From Roseburia hominis (lineage in GTDB: Bacteria > Bacillota > Clostridia > Lachnospirales > Lachnospiraceae): 64,000 nucleotides of DNA. The stretch is taken from contig CP159990.1 of the NCBI GenBank assembly GCA_040702975.1, forward strand, positions 2,046,001-2,110,000, in the 5' to 3' direction. Positions 7,182 through 15,139 of this stretch are shown one piece after another. Made by a program: the position numbers and the translations under genes. The number at the start of each line of letters is the position of its first letter. Positions within the stretch are counted from its first letter, which is position 1. Below the pieces are notes generated by a model that saw nothing but the letters and a program-made list of their open reading frames with translations, made no database searches and had not been told where the DNA came from.

Positions 7182-9655
7182 TTGAAAATCATTTTGAAAT
7201 ACATTTTAACGAATGTCAAAGAGAGAAAGACGAGAACAGCGGTCATGCTGCTGTCCATTCTGCTCTCTACAACTTTATTGTTTGTATCATTCTCTATCGG
7301 TGGATCGTATGAAAGTGCCCAGCGGAAGATGGCGCGGGGTATGGCAGGCAGCGCCACCCTGTCTGTAACCGCTGTGGAGGGAGAGATTGCGGAGAATGCT
7401 CTGCCGGATCTGCCTGCTATCCGAGCCAGCGTTCCCATGCTGGAGGGGGCAGCCCTTTATCATGAAAACGGATATTATGAAACCATTGACCTAATTGGAG
7501 CAGATATATCTAAGCTGAATACAATCAACCCACCCCGGTTAGCGGATGGCGGCGAGATTACGGACTTTACCGGCAACAAAGTAATCCTGCCTGACCGCTT
7601 TACTTCAAAATATGGAATTGAGGCGGGAGACACGATTACGCTGCAAATCGGAGGACAGCCGGTTTCTTTGGAGGTTGCAGCAGTTGCCGCTTATGATACC
7701 GTTTTTCTCCGTCATACAAGAGGTGCTACTGCCCTTTTGCCCCTTACGACATTATCTGAGTTGTTAGGTAAGACGGATGGTTATTCAGAAATTTTAGTGG
7801 AGCCTGCCGAGGGGATTTCTACTTCAGAACTAAAAAGTGAACTGTCCGCAGCTTTGCCGGATGGCACATACCGAGTATCGGAAGTAGTAAATGAAACGCA
7901 GATTGCTGCAGATGCAAGGCAGAAATCTATGCCATTCTTCCTGATCAGCTTTTTCTCCCTGACCATGAGCGTCTTTATCATTTACAGCAGCTACAAAGTC
8001 ATTACCTTAGACCGTTTGCCAGTAATCGGCACATTCCGCAGCATTGGTGCGACGCAGAAAGCCGTTACTCAAATCTTGCTGCTGGAAAGTGGGTTGTATG
8101 GGATTTTGGGCGGCCTGCTTGGTATTCCGGTCGGCACACTGGTTTTGAAACTGATTTTACAGGGAATGGGGGAATCGCTTTCACAGGGAATTGAAATCCC
8201 GATTGTCATTTCTCCGTTCAGCATTATTTTTCCTTTGCTGTTGCAGTGGTTGTGTCCCTGCTCTCCGCATGGATGCCGGTACGCCGTGCCAGCCGTCTGC
8301 CAATCAAGGACGTGGTGCTGGGAAGCGTGGAAGAAAAGCAAGTCCCCCGGCGTTTCATACTGGTCGGTGGTGTGGTGCTCTTTGTGGTATCCATCATTCT
8401 TCCAAAGCTGGCTTCCGGCAATATGCTGTATCTGGCAGGCGGGTTTTCCCTGCTGGGGCTGATTACCGCTACGATCCTGATTGTCCCGTTGCTGACAAAC
8501 CTGATGGCTATGGGATTGGAGCGTATCTATGGTGCAGTTTTGGGAAATACGGGCAGGCTTTCCGCCCGGAATATGCGGGATAACAAGAATACGGTTCAGA
8601 ACATTACGCTGTTGTTTATCAGCATTTCCGCTGTGATTGCAATTACTGTCGTAGGGAATTTTGTCACAACCTATGTCAGCGACGTGTTCAATGGGGCTGA
8701 ATTACAGGGCTTTGCCGATGGATATATGGAGCAGGAATTTGTAGATCAGGTGAAAGAGATGGATGGAATAGAAAAAGTGCTTCCCGTCTATGTATATGAA
8801 AATAATATGCAGGCAAACGGCATGACGCTCAGCAGACTGGAAGCAACCGATCGTCTGGATTGGTACGGTCCCATGCTGGCACTCCATTACACGGAAAAGG
8901 GAATGGAGGAACAGGCAATTTCCGCCTTTGCCGGAGAGAGAGCCGTTCTGTTAAGTGAAAGCTGTATGGACAGGACCGGCTTTGCGGTTGGAGATACCTT
9001 ATCTCTGGCAACCGGCAGCGGCCAGGCGGATTACAAGGTGGTTGGCAGCTTCAAGTCGAGGGCTACGGATGTGGAGGCAGTTATTCCTTCAACTTTTGCA
9101 GTTTCCGATTTTGGTGCGTCTGCTTATGATTTCCTCGCTTATACCGTCGCAGACCCGGATGCGATCATGGTACAGATCCGTGACCTGTTTGGTGATACGT
9201 CAAACTGGAGCCGGACGGTAGAAGAATTTAATACGGATGCGCTTTCCACGGTGGGAGCCTTCTTGCAGCCGATGCACAGCATGACCTATTTCATTTTACT
9301 GCTGGCAACGGTGGGCGTTATCAATAACCTGCTGATTAACTACATCCAAAAGCGGCGCAGTATTGCCATGTATAAGTCCGTGGGACTTTCCAACCGCCAG
9401 AATATGAAAATGACGCTGATTGAGGGCTTTTCCTCCGGCCTGATTGGAGCCGTGATTGCCATTTTTGTTTCCTACATGGAAATCCAGACGATTTTCCTTG
9501 TAGCCGGTCCTAAAATCTCGATGGTGCCGGAACTGGATGCAGTCACTTTTTTAGCCGCCGGCGGCATGGGGATCGCCGTAACACTGCTTGGTTCTGTGGT
9601 TCCAATCTTTAAGAGCCGCAGGATGAAGCTGGTGGAAGAAATCAAATTTGAATAG
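7182..9655 (+). pseudogene. FtsX/MacB-type ABC permease, frameshifted
   Basis: Two overlapping frames encode one 824-residue permease. The first runs from a TTG at 7182 and holds the N-terminal membrane helix, a large extracytoplasmic domain and an FtsX domain. Near 8227-8231 it slips into a second frame that continues to 9655 with more helices and a second FtsX domain. Adding one T to the five-T run at 8227-8231 restores a continuous frame reading FSIIFSFAVAVVVSLLSAWM. The cause is therefore a one-base deletion in a homopolymer, which may be real, phase-variable or a sequencing error. The partners are the FMN-binding protein upstream and the ATPase at 9681. Confidence 0.85.
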
Positions 9656-9680
9656 TTCGGAATTAAGGAGGTCTTTCAAA

Positions 9681-10367
9681 ATGAAACAAAATGTTAGCAA
9701 GATTGCCGTTGAAGGAAAACATATCATCAAGAATTTTCAGATTGGCAGCACAACTACAAAGGTGCTCAAGGATATATCTCTGCAGGTGATGCAGGGGGAG
9801 TTTGTATCCATCATGGGACCGTCCGGTTCGGGCAAGAGCACCCTGCTTTATATTCTCGGAGGTCTGGACGCCCCGACCAAAGGTCAGGTTCTTTTGAACG
9901 GAACAGATATTTCCCGCTTTGGGGATGAAAAAATGAGCCGGATCCGCAGGCAGAAAATCGGCTTTGTCTTTCAGTTTTATAATCTCATTCCAAATCTGAA
10001 TGTTGAGGAAAATATCATGCTTCCCCTGCTCTTGGATGGGAAAAAGATGGGGAGCTATAAAAAGCAGCTCCATCAGATTTTGGAGATCGTTGGCCTGTCA
10101 GAACGCCGCAAGCATACGCCCCGTGAGTTATCTGGCGGCCAGCAGCAGCGTGTGGCGATTGCCCGTGCCTTGATTGGTAACCCGGAAATCCTCTTTGCGG
10201 ATGAACCTACGGGAAATCTGGACAGCGAGACCGGAGCGGAGATTATGAACCTGTTGTGTGAGATCAATCAGACCATCGGCCAGACGATCATTATGGTAAC
10301 GCATTCTCCGGAGGCTGCCAGAAGCAGCAGCCGGGTGGTTACTGTGCAGGATGGAGTCATTATCTAA
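9681..10367 (+). CDS. ABC transporter ATP-binding protein (LolD/MacB type)
   Basis: This is a 228-residue ATPase with Walker A GPSGSGKST, Q-loop VFQFYNLIPNL, signature LSGGQQQRVAIARAL, Walker B ILFADEPTGNLD and switch His in VTHSPEAA. The start at 9681 is chosen because AAGGAGG at 9665-9671 is correctly spaced; an upstream frame from 9648 lacks such a site. It belongs to the family that drives mechanotransmission-type permeases with FtsX domains, matching the frameshifted permease just before it. Such systems export peptides, lipoproteins or antibiotics, or sense them for a two-component system. The upstream TTAAGG box suggests control by the regulator at 1936. Confidence 0.93.
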   Translation: MKQNVSKIAVEGKHIIKNFQIGSTTTKVLKDISLQVMQGEFVSIMGPSGSGKSTLLYILGGLDAPTKGQVLLNGTDISRFGDEKMSRIRRQKIGFVFQFYNLIPNLNVEENIMLPLLLDGKKMGSYKKQLHQILEIVGLSERRKHTPRELSGGQQQRVAIARALIGNPEILFADEPTGNLDSETGAEIMNLLCEINQTIGQTIIMVTHSPEAARSSSRVVTVQDGVII

Positions 10368-10399
10368 ATCCAGATTAAAGGCAGTCAAATAGAATAATC

Positions 10400-10416
10400 G
10401 CAAGTAAAATCAAGCG
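10400..10416 (+). repeat. 17-bp direct repeat, copy 1 (second at 13356-13372)
   Basis: GCAAGTAAAATCAAGCG occurs here and again at 13356-13372. In both places the flanks are also similar (AATAAT before; GG and CTC after), and it lies just after a gene and before a new regulator gene. Its role is unknown. Confidence 0.6.
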
Positions 10417-10459
10417 GTGGCCGCTCAACTTTGCATAGATTGGCCCATAAAAAATACTC

Positions 10460-10516
10460 TTGACAAGTAAACGAGCGTTTACTATAATAAAGGAGGAAAG
10501 GTAAACGCTCGTTTAC
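10460..10516 (+). promoter_or_regulatory. Consensus promoter with two TetR operators
   Basis: TTGACA (10460-10465) and TATAAT (10483-10488) are spaced by exactly 17 bp. The spacer is filled by the palindrome GTAAACGAGCGTTTAC (10467-10482). A second copy, the exact reverse complement (GTAAACGCTCGTTTAC), lies at 10501-10516 downstream of the -10. Two operators, one inside the promoter and one in the initially transcribed region, should give tight autorepression by the TetR encoded at 10536. Confidence 0.85.
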
Positions 10517-10535
10517 ATGGTAGGAGGTACATAGA

Positions 10536-11147
10536 ATGACTGATACGAAGGAAAAAATATTAGCCATCGCATTGCACTTATTTGCAAAAGACGGATATGA
10601 GGCAGTTTCTGTCAGCAAAATAGCAGAAAAATTGGGAATTACGAAAGGGGCGCTGTATAAGCACTATGAAAACAAGAAGGATATTTTCAACAGTATTGTC
10701 GCGCGTATGTCACAATCGGATCATGAAATAGCACGAAAATATGGTGTGCCGGAAAATGTGTTTGATTGTGCGCCGGAACAATATGAGCAAATTGGTTTGG
10801 AAAATCTAAAAAATTTTGCCGTTTCACAATACCGGTTTTGGACTTTAGATGAATTTGCCGCTGATTATCGTAAGATGCTTACCTTAGAGCAGTATCGTAA
10901 TCCAGAATTAAACAAGTTGTACCAGGATAGCCTTGTGAATGGGCCTGTTCTTTATTTAGAAGATATTTTCCGCGAGATGATTAACTGTGGTGTGTTAAAG
11001 ACGAATGACCCATATCAACTTGCAATAGAATTTTTTTCCCCACTTTTTTTACTTATCAATATGTCAGATGAAAATGAAGCTTATGGGGATATTGAAAACC
11101 GATTAATAAAGCATATTGATTTCTTTATAGAATCTCATACAAAGTAA
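10536..11147 (+). CDS. TetR/AcrR family regulator
   Basis: The 203-residue protein has a canonical TetR helix-turn-helix at residues 8-54 (ILAIALHLFAKDGYEAVSVS, then LGITKGALYKHYENKKDIF) and a helical ligand-binding C-terminal domain. TAGGAGG at 10522-10528 sets the ATG at 10536. Two matching 16-bp palindromes in the promoter are the probable operators. The methyltransferase gene at 11161 follows in 13 bp with its own AAGGAG, so the regulator and the now-broken methyltransferase form one operon. The ligand is unknown. Confidence 0.92.
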   Translation: MTDTKEKILAIALHLFAKDGYEAVSVSKIAEKLGITKGALYKHYENKKDIFNSIVARMSQSDHEIARKYGVPENVFDCAPEQYEQIGLENLKNFAVSQYRFWTLDEFAADYRKMLTLEQYRNPELNKLYQDSLVNGPVLYLEDIFREMINCGVLKTNDPYQLAIEFFSPLFLLINMSDENEAYGDIENRLIKHIDFFIESHTK

Positions 11148-11160
11148 GGAGAAAACAAAA

Positions 11161-11877
11161 ATGAAATATATTCGTAGTCAAACATATAACATTCCTGAAT
11201 TACAGGCAAAAATTATGGGGCCAAATCCGGTCAAACTGGAGGAGGAACTTTTACTTCATTGCGAAATCCCCCCAAATTCCATAGTATGTGATCTTGGCAG
11301 CGGTCAGGGGTTGACTTCTCTCTTTCTTGTAAAAGAGTAGGGGTTTACTGTGTATGCAACGGATTTGTGGAGCGATCCGGAAGATAATCGAAAATTCTTT
11401 CGCAAAATGGGGTTGTCCGATGAGCAGATTATTCCGGTTAAGGCAGATGCCATGGCACTTCCTTTTGAAGAGGAATTTTTCGATGCAATCATTAGCACGG
11501 ATTCCTATAATTATTTTGGACGCGATCCTAAATTCCTTGACGATAAATTGCTCCCATATCTTAAACATGGTGGTTATATTTATATTGCCATTCCCGGAAT
11601 GAAAAAAGATTGCCATGATAATCTGCCACCAGAGCTACTTCTTTCTTGGACACCGGATCAGCTTGATTATATGCACGATATAATGTATTGGGAAAATATT
11701 ATTCGCCATTGCAAAGGGGCCAGGGTAATTTCTATTCATGAGATGGAAAGTAATGAAGAAGTATGGAACGACTGGCTAAAGCAAGAAAACGAGTATGCAA
11801 TCAGTGATCGTAAAGCTATGGAGGCTGGCGGAGGTAAATATTTGAATTTTATTTCTATTGTTCTTCAAAGATTATAA
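11161..11877 (+). pseudogene. SAM-dependent methyltransferase interrupted by a nonsense codon
   Basis: A frame of 239 codons starts at ATG 11161 behind AAGGAG and carries the class I methyltransferase motif CDLGSGQGLTSLFLV. An in-frame TAG at 11338-11340 (codon 60) stops it. The same frame then continues without interruption from GFTVYATDLWSDPED to the TAA at 11877. A single substitution in a codon such as TAT or TAC explains it. The family modifies small molecules (UbiE/Coq5-like fold). A product initiated after the stop would lack the SAM-binding loop, so the gene is probably inactive unless the stop is suppressed. It is the second gene of the TetR operon. Confidence 0.85.
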
Positions 11878-11930
11878 CAAATAGAATACAAAGAGAAATT
11901 TCACTTACAGCAAGGCAGGCCAGTTACCTG

Positions 11931-12284
11931 CCGGAGAACAATCTGACGAAAAAGCGCTACTACCCAAATATAAAAAGAAACGAGATGGTTACGGAAGGGT
12001 ATGTGGCTTCCCAGTCCAGCCACAGCCGTGGGAGTGCGGTTGACCTCACGATTTTTCGTTTGGATACGGGGATGCTTGTGCCGATGGGCGGAGATTTCGA
12101 CTTCATGGATGTGCGGTCACATCATGCCGCCAGCGGACTGAGCGAAGAGGAGGCAGGAAGCCGTAAGCGCCTGCGTGATATCATGGAGAGCAACGGATTT
12201 GAAGCCTATCGCTATGAATGGTGGCATTACGTCTTGGTGGACGAGCCATACCCGGATACATATTTTGATTTTTGCATCGCATGA
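11931..12284 (+). pseudogene. vanX: VanX-like D-Ala-D-Ala dipeptidase, 5'-truncated
   Basis: The frame contains PENNLTKKRYYPNI, YVASQSSHSRGSAVDL, DFDFMDVRSHHA and FEAYRYEWWHYVL, which follow the C-terminal 60 percent of VanX-type dipeptidases closely and in order. The zinc ligands and catalytic Glu are visible (H and D in SSHSRGSAVDL, E and H in EWWHYV). The N-terminal third, including the conserved Arg before PENN in VanX, is missing: the homology begins at 11931, a short distance after the methyltransferase stop, with no start signal. An ATG at 11985 gives 99 residues but has no good ribosome binding site. It is best read as a relic of a glycopeptide-resistance type gene. Confidence 0.8.
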
Positions 12285-12293
12285 TGAATCTGC

Positions 12294-12328
12294 CCAGATG
12301 CCCCGTCAGCTTGCTGCGAGGCATCTGG
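12294..12328 (+). terminator. Hairpin after the vanX relic
   Basis: CCAGATGCC (12294-12302) and GGCATCTGG (12320-12328) are perfect 9-bp arms around a 17-base loop. No T run follows, so termination is uncertain; it could also be an operator. Confidence 0.4.
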
Positions 12329-12394
12329 CGTGGAAACATAAGCTCCGTAATCTTTTGCCATAGATAGGTTCACTTTGCCTGTTGCAGCGGAAAC

Positions 12395-12424
12395 TTGACA
12401 CTCAATGTCTTATTTCGGTAAAAT
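12395..12424 (+). promoter_or_regulatory. Promoter of the WYL regulator gene
   Basis: TTGACA (12395-12400) and TAAAAT (12419-12424) are 18 bp apart, followed by GAGGAGG at 12430 and the ATG at 12445. Confidence 0.7.
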
Positions 12425-12444
12425 AGACAGAGGAGGTGCCTTGA

Positions 12445-13353
12445 ATGAAAAGCAACAGAATGTTTGGTATATTATGTATTTTATTGGAAAGGGAAAAAAT
12501 AACGGCACAGGAACTGGCGGATTATTTTGAAGTCTCTGTGCGTACCATCCATAGGGATTTGTTGGATTTGTCCAGTGCAGGGTTTCCAGTGACTACGCAG
12601 CAGGGGATTGGCGGCGGCATATCATTGCTGCCAAACTTTAAGTACAGTAAATCAGTCCTGAATAAAGAGGACATAGATTTGATTTTGTCAGGCATACAGG
12701 GGTTTGCGAGCATTGATGAGAGTTCCAAAATAAAGACACTGCTTGCAAAGCTGCGTCTTGGCCAGGAAGATAAATTGCTGCTGGAGAACGATATCATCAT
12801 TGATTTCACATCCTGGAACCATAAGAATACGACCATTGAAAAAATCAAAATCATCCGTTCTGCCATTGCTTCCCGTCGCCTGTTGGAAATGGAGTATTAT
12901 AGCAGCAATGGATACTCCAAAAGAATCGTGGAACCCTACAAGCTCATTTTCAAAGAAGAATACTGGTATCTTTTCGCCTACTGCACACAAAGACAGGACT
13001 TCCGCGTTTTTAAGATCAACAGAATATCAAACTTGTTGCTTTGTGAGCAGACCTATACGGAGCGGACAGATTATGAGATTCCTGTATTGCAGAGTGCATT
13101 TTCAAATGGCGTGGGGGAATTGGTTACAGTAAGGATGGATAAATCCTATGAGTTTCTGGCGATTGATTTCTTTGGCCAGAGTAATATCCGGGAAGTAAAC
13201 AATTCTCTCTACATTTCCTTTTATACGGAATATCCGGAGTGGATTGTAAGCACTTTTGCAAGTTTGGGGGATAAAGCGGAAATTATAGAGCCTCAGACGC
13301 TGCGGGACGATATAAAGGCATTTTTAGAGCAGGCCAAAAAACAATATGAATAA
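12445..13353 (+). CDS. WYL-domain transcriptional regulator (DeoR-type HTH)
   Basis: The 302-residue protein has an HTH_11 winged helix at residues 5-60 (EKITAQELADYFEVSVRTIHRDL), a helical linker, a WYL domain at about 140-215 (RLLEMEYYSSNG, then EEYWYLFAYC) and a C-terminal WCX extension. WYL proteins are nucleic-acid or nucleotide-responsive regulators often found near defence and mobile loci. A good promoter and GAGGAGG precede the start. It is separated from the vanX relic by a hairpin and from the AraC regulator by a copy of the 17-bp repeat. Its targets are not evident here. Confidence 0.9.
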   Translation: MKSNRMFGILCILLEREKITAQELADYFEVSVRTIHRDLLDLSSAGFPVTTQQGIGGGISLLPNFKYSKSVLNKEDIDLILSGIQGFASIDESSKIKTLLAKLRLGQEDKLLLENDIIIDFTSWNHKNTTIEKIKIIRSAIASRRLLEMEYYSSNGYSKRIVEPYKLIFKEEYWYLFAYCTQRQDFRVFKINRISNLLLCEQTYTERTDYEIPVLQSAFSNGVGELVTVRMDKSYEFLAIDFFGQSNIREVNNSLYISFYTEYPEWIVSTFASLGDKAEIIEPQTLRDDIKAFLEQAKKQYE

Positions 13354-13355
13354 TG

Positions 13356-13372
13356 GCAAGTAAAATCAAGCG
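13356..13372 (+). repeat. 17-bp direct repeat, copy 2
   Basis: This is the same sequence as at 10400-10416, placed directly after the WYL gene stop and 59 bp before the AraC-type regulator. Confidence 0.6.
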
Positions 13373-13430
13373 ACGGACACTCGGTTTTCTTATAATAAAT
13401 ACAGGGTGGTTGAAACGAGGTGAAAAATAA

Positions 13431-14399
13431 ATGTACGAATGGCAAAAACAGATTCAAATAATTGTTGATGAGATTGACAAATGTATTAAGGGCTACAACG
13501 ATGAAGCCTTGACACTGCGCTTCCTTTCCCGCAAATTAGGCTATTCCGAATTTTATACAACAAGGAAGTTCAAGGAAATATCGGGGATGCAGTTCAGGGA
13601 TTATCTGCGGCAGAGGAAACTGGCGTTTGCGCTGAAAGAAGTCCGGGACAGCGATAAGAGCCTGTTAGACATTGCTTTCGATTATGGCTTTTCCTCACAT
13701 GAAGCCTTTACCAGGGCTTTCAAAGTAACATACGGCGTAACGCCCAGTGAGTATCGGAAAAATCCAAAACCGGTTGCTCTCCGTACAAAAATAAGCCCTT
13801 TCGACCGCTACTTTTTAGGATTAGGAGAAATCGGCATGATTAAATCAACAGATGGCGTGAAAATTTATTTTGTAACCATACCCGCTCACAAGTTTTTACA
13901 CATTAAAAACTATGAGAGTAATGGATATTGGGATTTCTGGCGTAAGCAGAATCTGATTCCGGGGCAGGACTATGAAACGATCTGCGGGCTGCTCGACAGT
14001 ATCAAGGGGAAATTAGACGATGCCGGCGGAAGCGAAGTCAATTGTGCAAGTGGGCAGATCATGGCATATATAAATGATCCAAACGGCAGGCTTTGCGATT
14101 GGGGAATCCACCGTGCGGAGTGTTGGGGAGTACGACTTCCCTCCGACTATCAGGGGGACGTGCCGCCTCAAATGTCTATGGTGGATATTCCTGAATCTGA
14201 GTATATTGTTTTTGAGCATGGCCCATTTAACTACGAGCAGGAAAACTGCAGTGTAGAAGAAAAAATAGAAAAAGCAATGGCAGCGTTTGATTATGCAGGA
14301 GCTGGGTGCTGCCTTGATACTTCCCCAGGCAGAATCATGTACTTTTATTATGATCCGAAACAGTATTTTAAGTATATAAGGCCAGTGCGAAAGGTATAG
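13431..14399 (+). CDS. AraC-family regulator with GyrI-like effector domain
   Basis: The 322-residue protein has an N-terminal AraC/XylS double helix-turn-helix (residues 8-110; RFLSRKLGYSEFYTTRKF and DIAFDYGFSSHEAFTRAFKVTYGVTPSEYR). A C-terminal GyrI-like small-molecule domain occupies about 145-320 (VDIPESEYIVFEHGPF). This architecture matches Rob/SAR-type regulators that sense drugs and switch on efflux. The GAGGTG site upstream fits the ATG at 13431. A MATE pump with its own winged-helix regulator lies 740 bp downstream, making multidrug response plausible but unproven. Confidence 0.9.
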   Translation: MYEWQKQIQIIVDEIDKCIKGYNDEALTLRFLSRKLGYSEFYTTRKFKEISGMQFRDYLRQRKLAFALKEVRDSDKSLLDIAFDYGFSSHEAFTRAFKVTYGVTPSEYRKNPKPVALRTKISPFDRYFLGLGEIGMIKSTDGVKIYFVTIPAHKFLHIKNYESNGYWDFWRKQNLIPGQDYETICGLLDSIKGKLDDAGGSEVNCASGQIMAYINDPNGRLCDWGIHRAECWGVRLPSDYQGDVPPQMSMVDIPESEYIVFEHGPFNYEQENCSVEEKIEKAMAAFDYAGAGCCLDTSPGRIMYFYYDPKQYFKYIRPVRKV

Positions 14400-14448
14400 G
14401 GTCATAAGGCAAACGCCAGGTTCCATTTGAGAAAAAAAGATATGAAAC

Positions 14449-14466
14449 ATGACAGAATGCTGTCAT
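14449..14466 (+). promoter_or_regulatory. Perfect palindrome ATGACAG-aatg-CTGTCAT (operator candidate)
   Basis: Seven-base perfect arms around a four-base centre lie between the AraC-type gene and the winged-helix gene. Size and symmetry suit a dimeric regulator, possibly one of the neighbouring WYL or AraC proteins; this is an inference. Confidence 0.55.
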
Positions 14467-14536
14467 ATTTATAGTTTATCATAGACCGAAGGAGGGCAGT
14501 AAAAGAAACGGAGGTGATAACATTGGGAAGTTAGCT

Positions 14537-15028
14537 GTGCTGGAAATATCTGAGCCGGGAGATAAAATCGGAGAGAAGCTGCTTATGCTGTTAAATGCCC
14601 GGCAGCGAAAGGAGTTAATAAAATACCTTCTTAGTGCAGAAAAGCAAAATGGAGATTTAGCTGATAACCTATGTATCCTCTGTGAAATTTATGGGCTGCA
14701 GACAGAAGCTGGCAGTGTGTTCACAGAGATTCGTATGGGTGACTTATACTTTTGCCGGGAGCAGCGGCTGGTACGGGTGGGCGGACAGGTGGTCGAACTG
14801 ACTGCGAAAGAATTTGATATTCTTGCCCTGTTGATCACGCATCCTCAGCGGGTGTTCACCTACAAGATGATTATGGAGCTGGTCTGGAACGAGGATTATA
14901 CCTATTACTCACGCAAAGCGGTAAGCAACCATATGAGCAATCTGCGGAAGAAACTGAAGATAACACCGGATGGTCTGGAATATATCAAAAATGTTGTCGG
15001 TGTCGGTTATAAATTTGAAGTGCCATAA
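14537..15028 (+). CDS. Orphan OmpR-type winged-helix protein without receiver domain
   Basis: The 163-residue protein has a C-terminal Trans_reg_C winged helix at about 65-162 (LTAKEFDILALLITHPQRVF, then VVGVGYKFEVP). The N-terminal 60 residues are helical and are not a receiver domain; no phospho-acceptor Asp is visible. A strong GGAGGTGA at 14510-14517 points to a start near 14522, where the in-frame codon is ATT (reading ATT GGG AAG). The nearest standard start is GTG at 14537, 19 bases from that site. It precedes a terminator and then the MATE pump. It may be regulated by protein contacts or redox rather than phosphorylation. Confidence 0.78.
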   Translation: MLEISEPGDKIGEKLLMLLNARQRKELIKYLLSAEKQNGDLADNLCILCEIYGLQTEAGSVFTEIRMGDLYFCREQRLVRVGGQVVELTAKEFDILALLITHPQRVFTYKMIMELVWNEDYTYYSRKAVSNHMSNLRKKLKITPDGLEYIKNVVGVGYKFEVP

Positions 15029-15030
15029 CA

Positions 15031-15069
15031 AAGACCACAAGGATTTCACTTCCCTTGTGGTCTTGTTCT
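15031..15069 (+). terminator. Rho-independent terminator
   Basis: AAGACCACAAGG (15031-15042) pairs perfectly with CCTTGTGGTCTT (15053-15064), followed by a short T-rich tail. It separates the winged-helix gene from the MATE gene. Confidence 0.8.
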
Positions 15070-15139
15070 ATTCGTAAATCTTTTTCAGCGGAGAGATCCA
15101 TTTTTTAATTGCTGCCGATGACAGAAAGGGGTTGGTATA

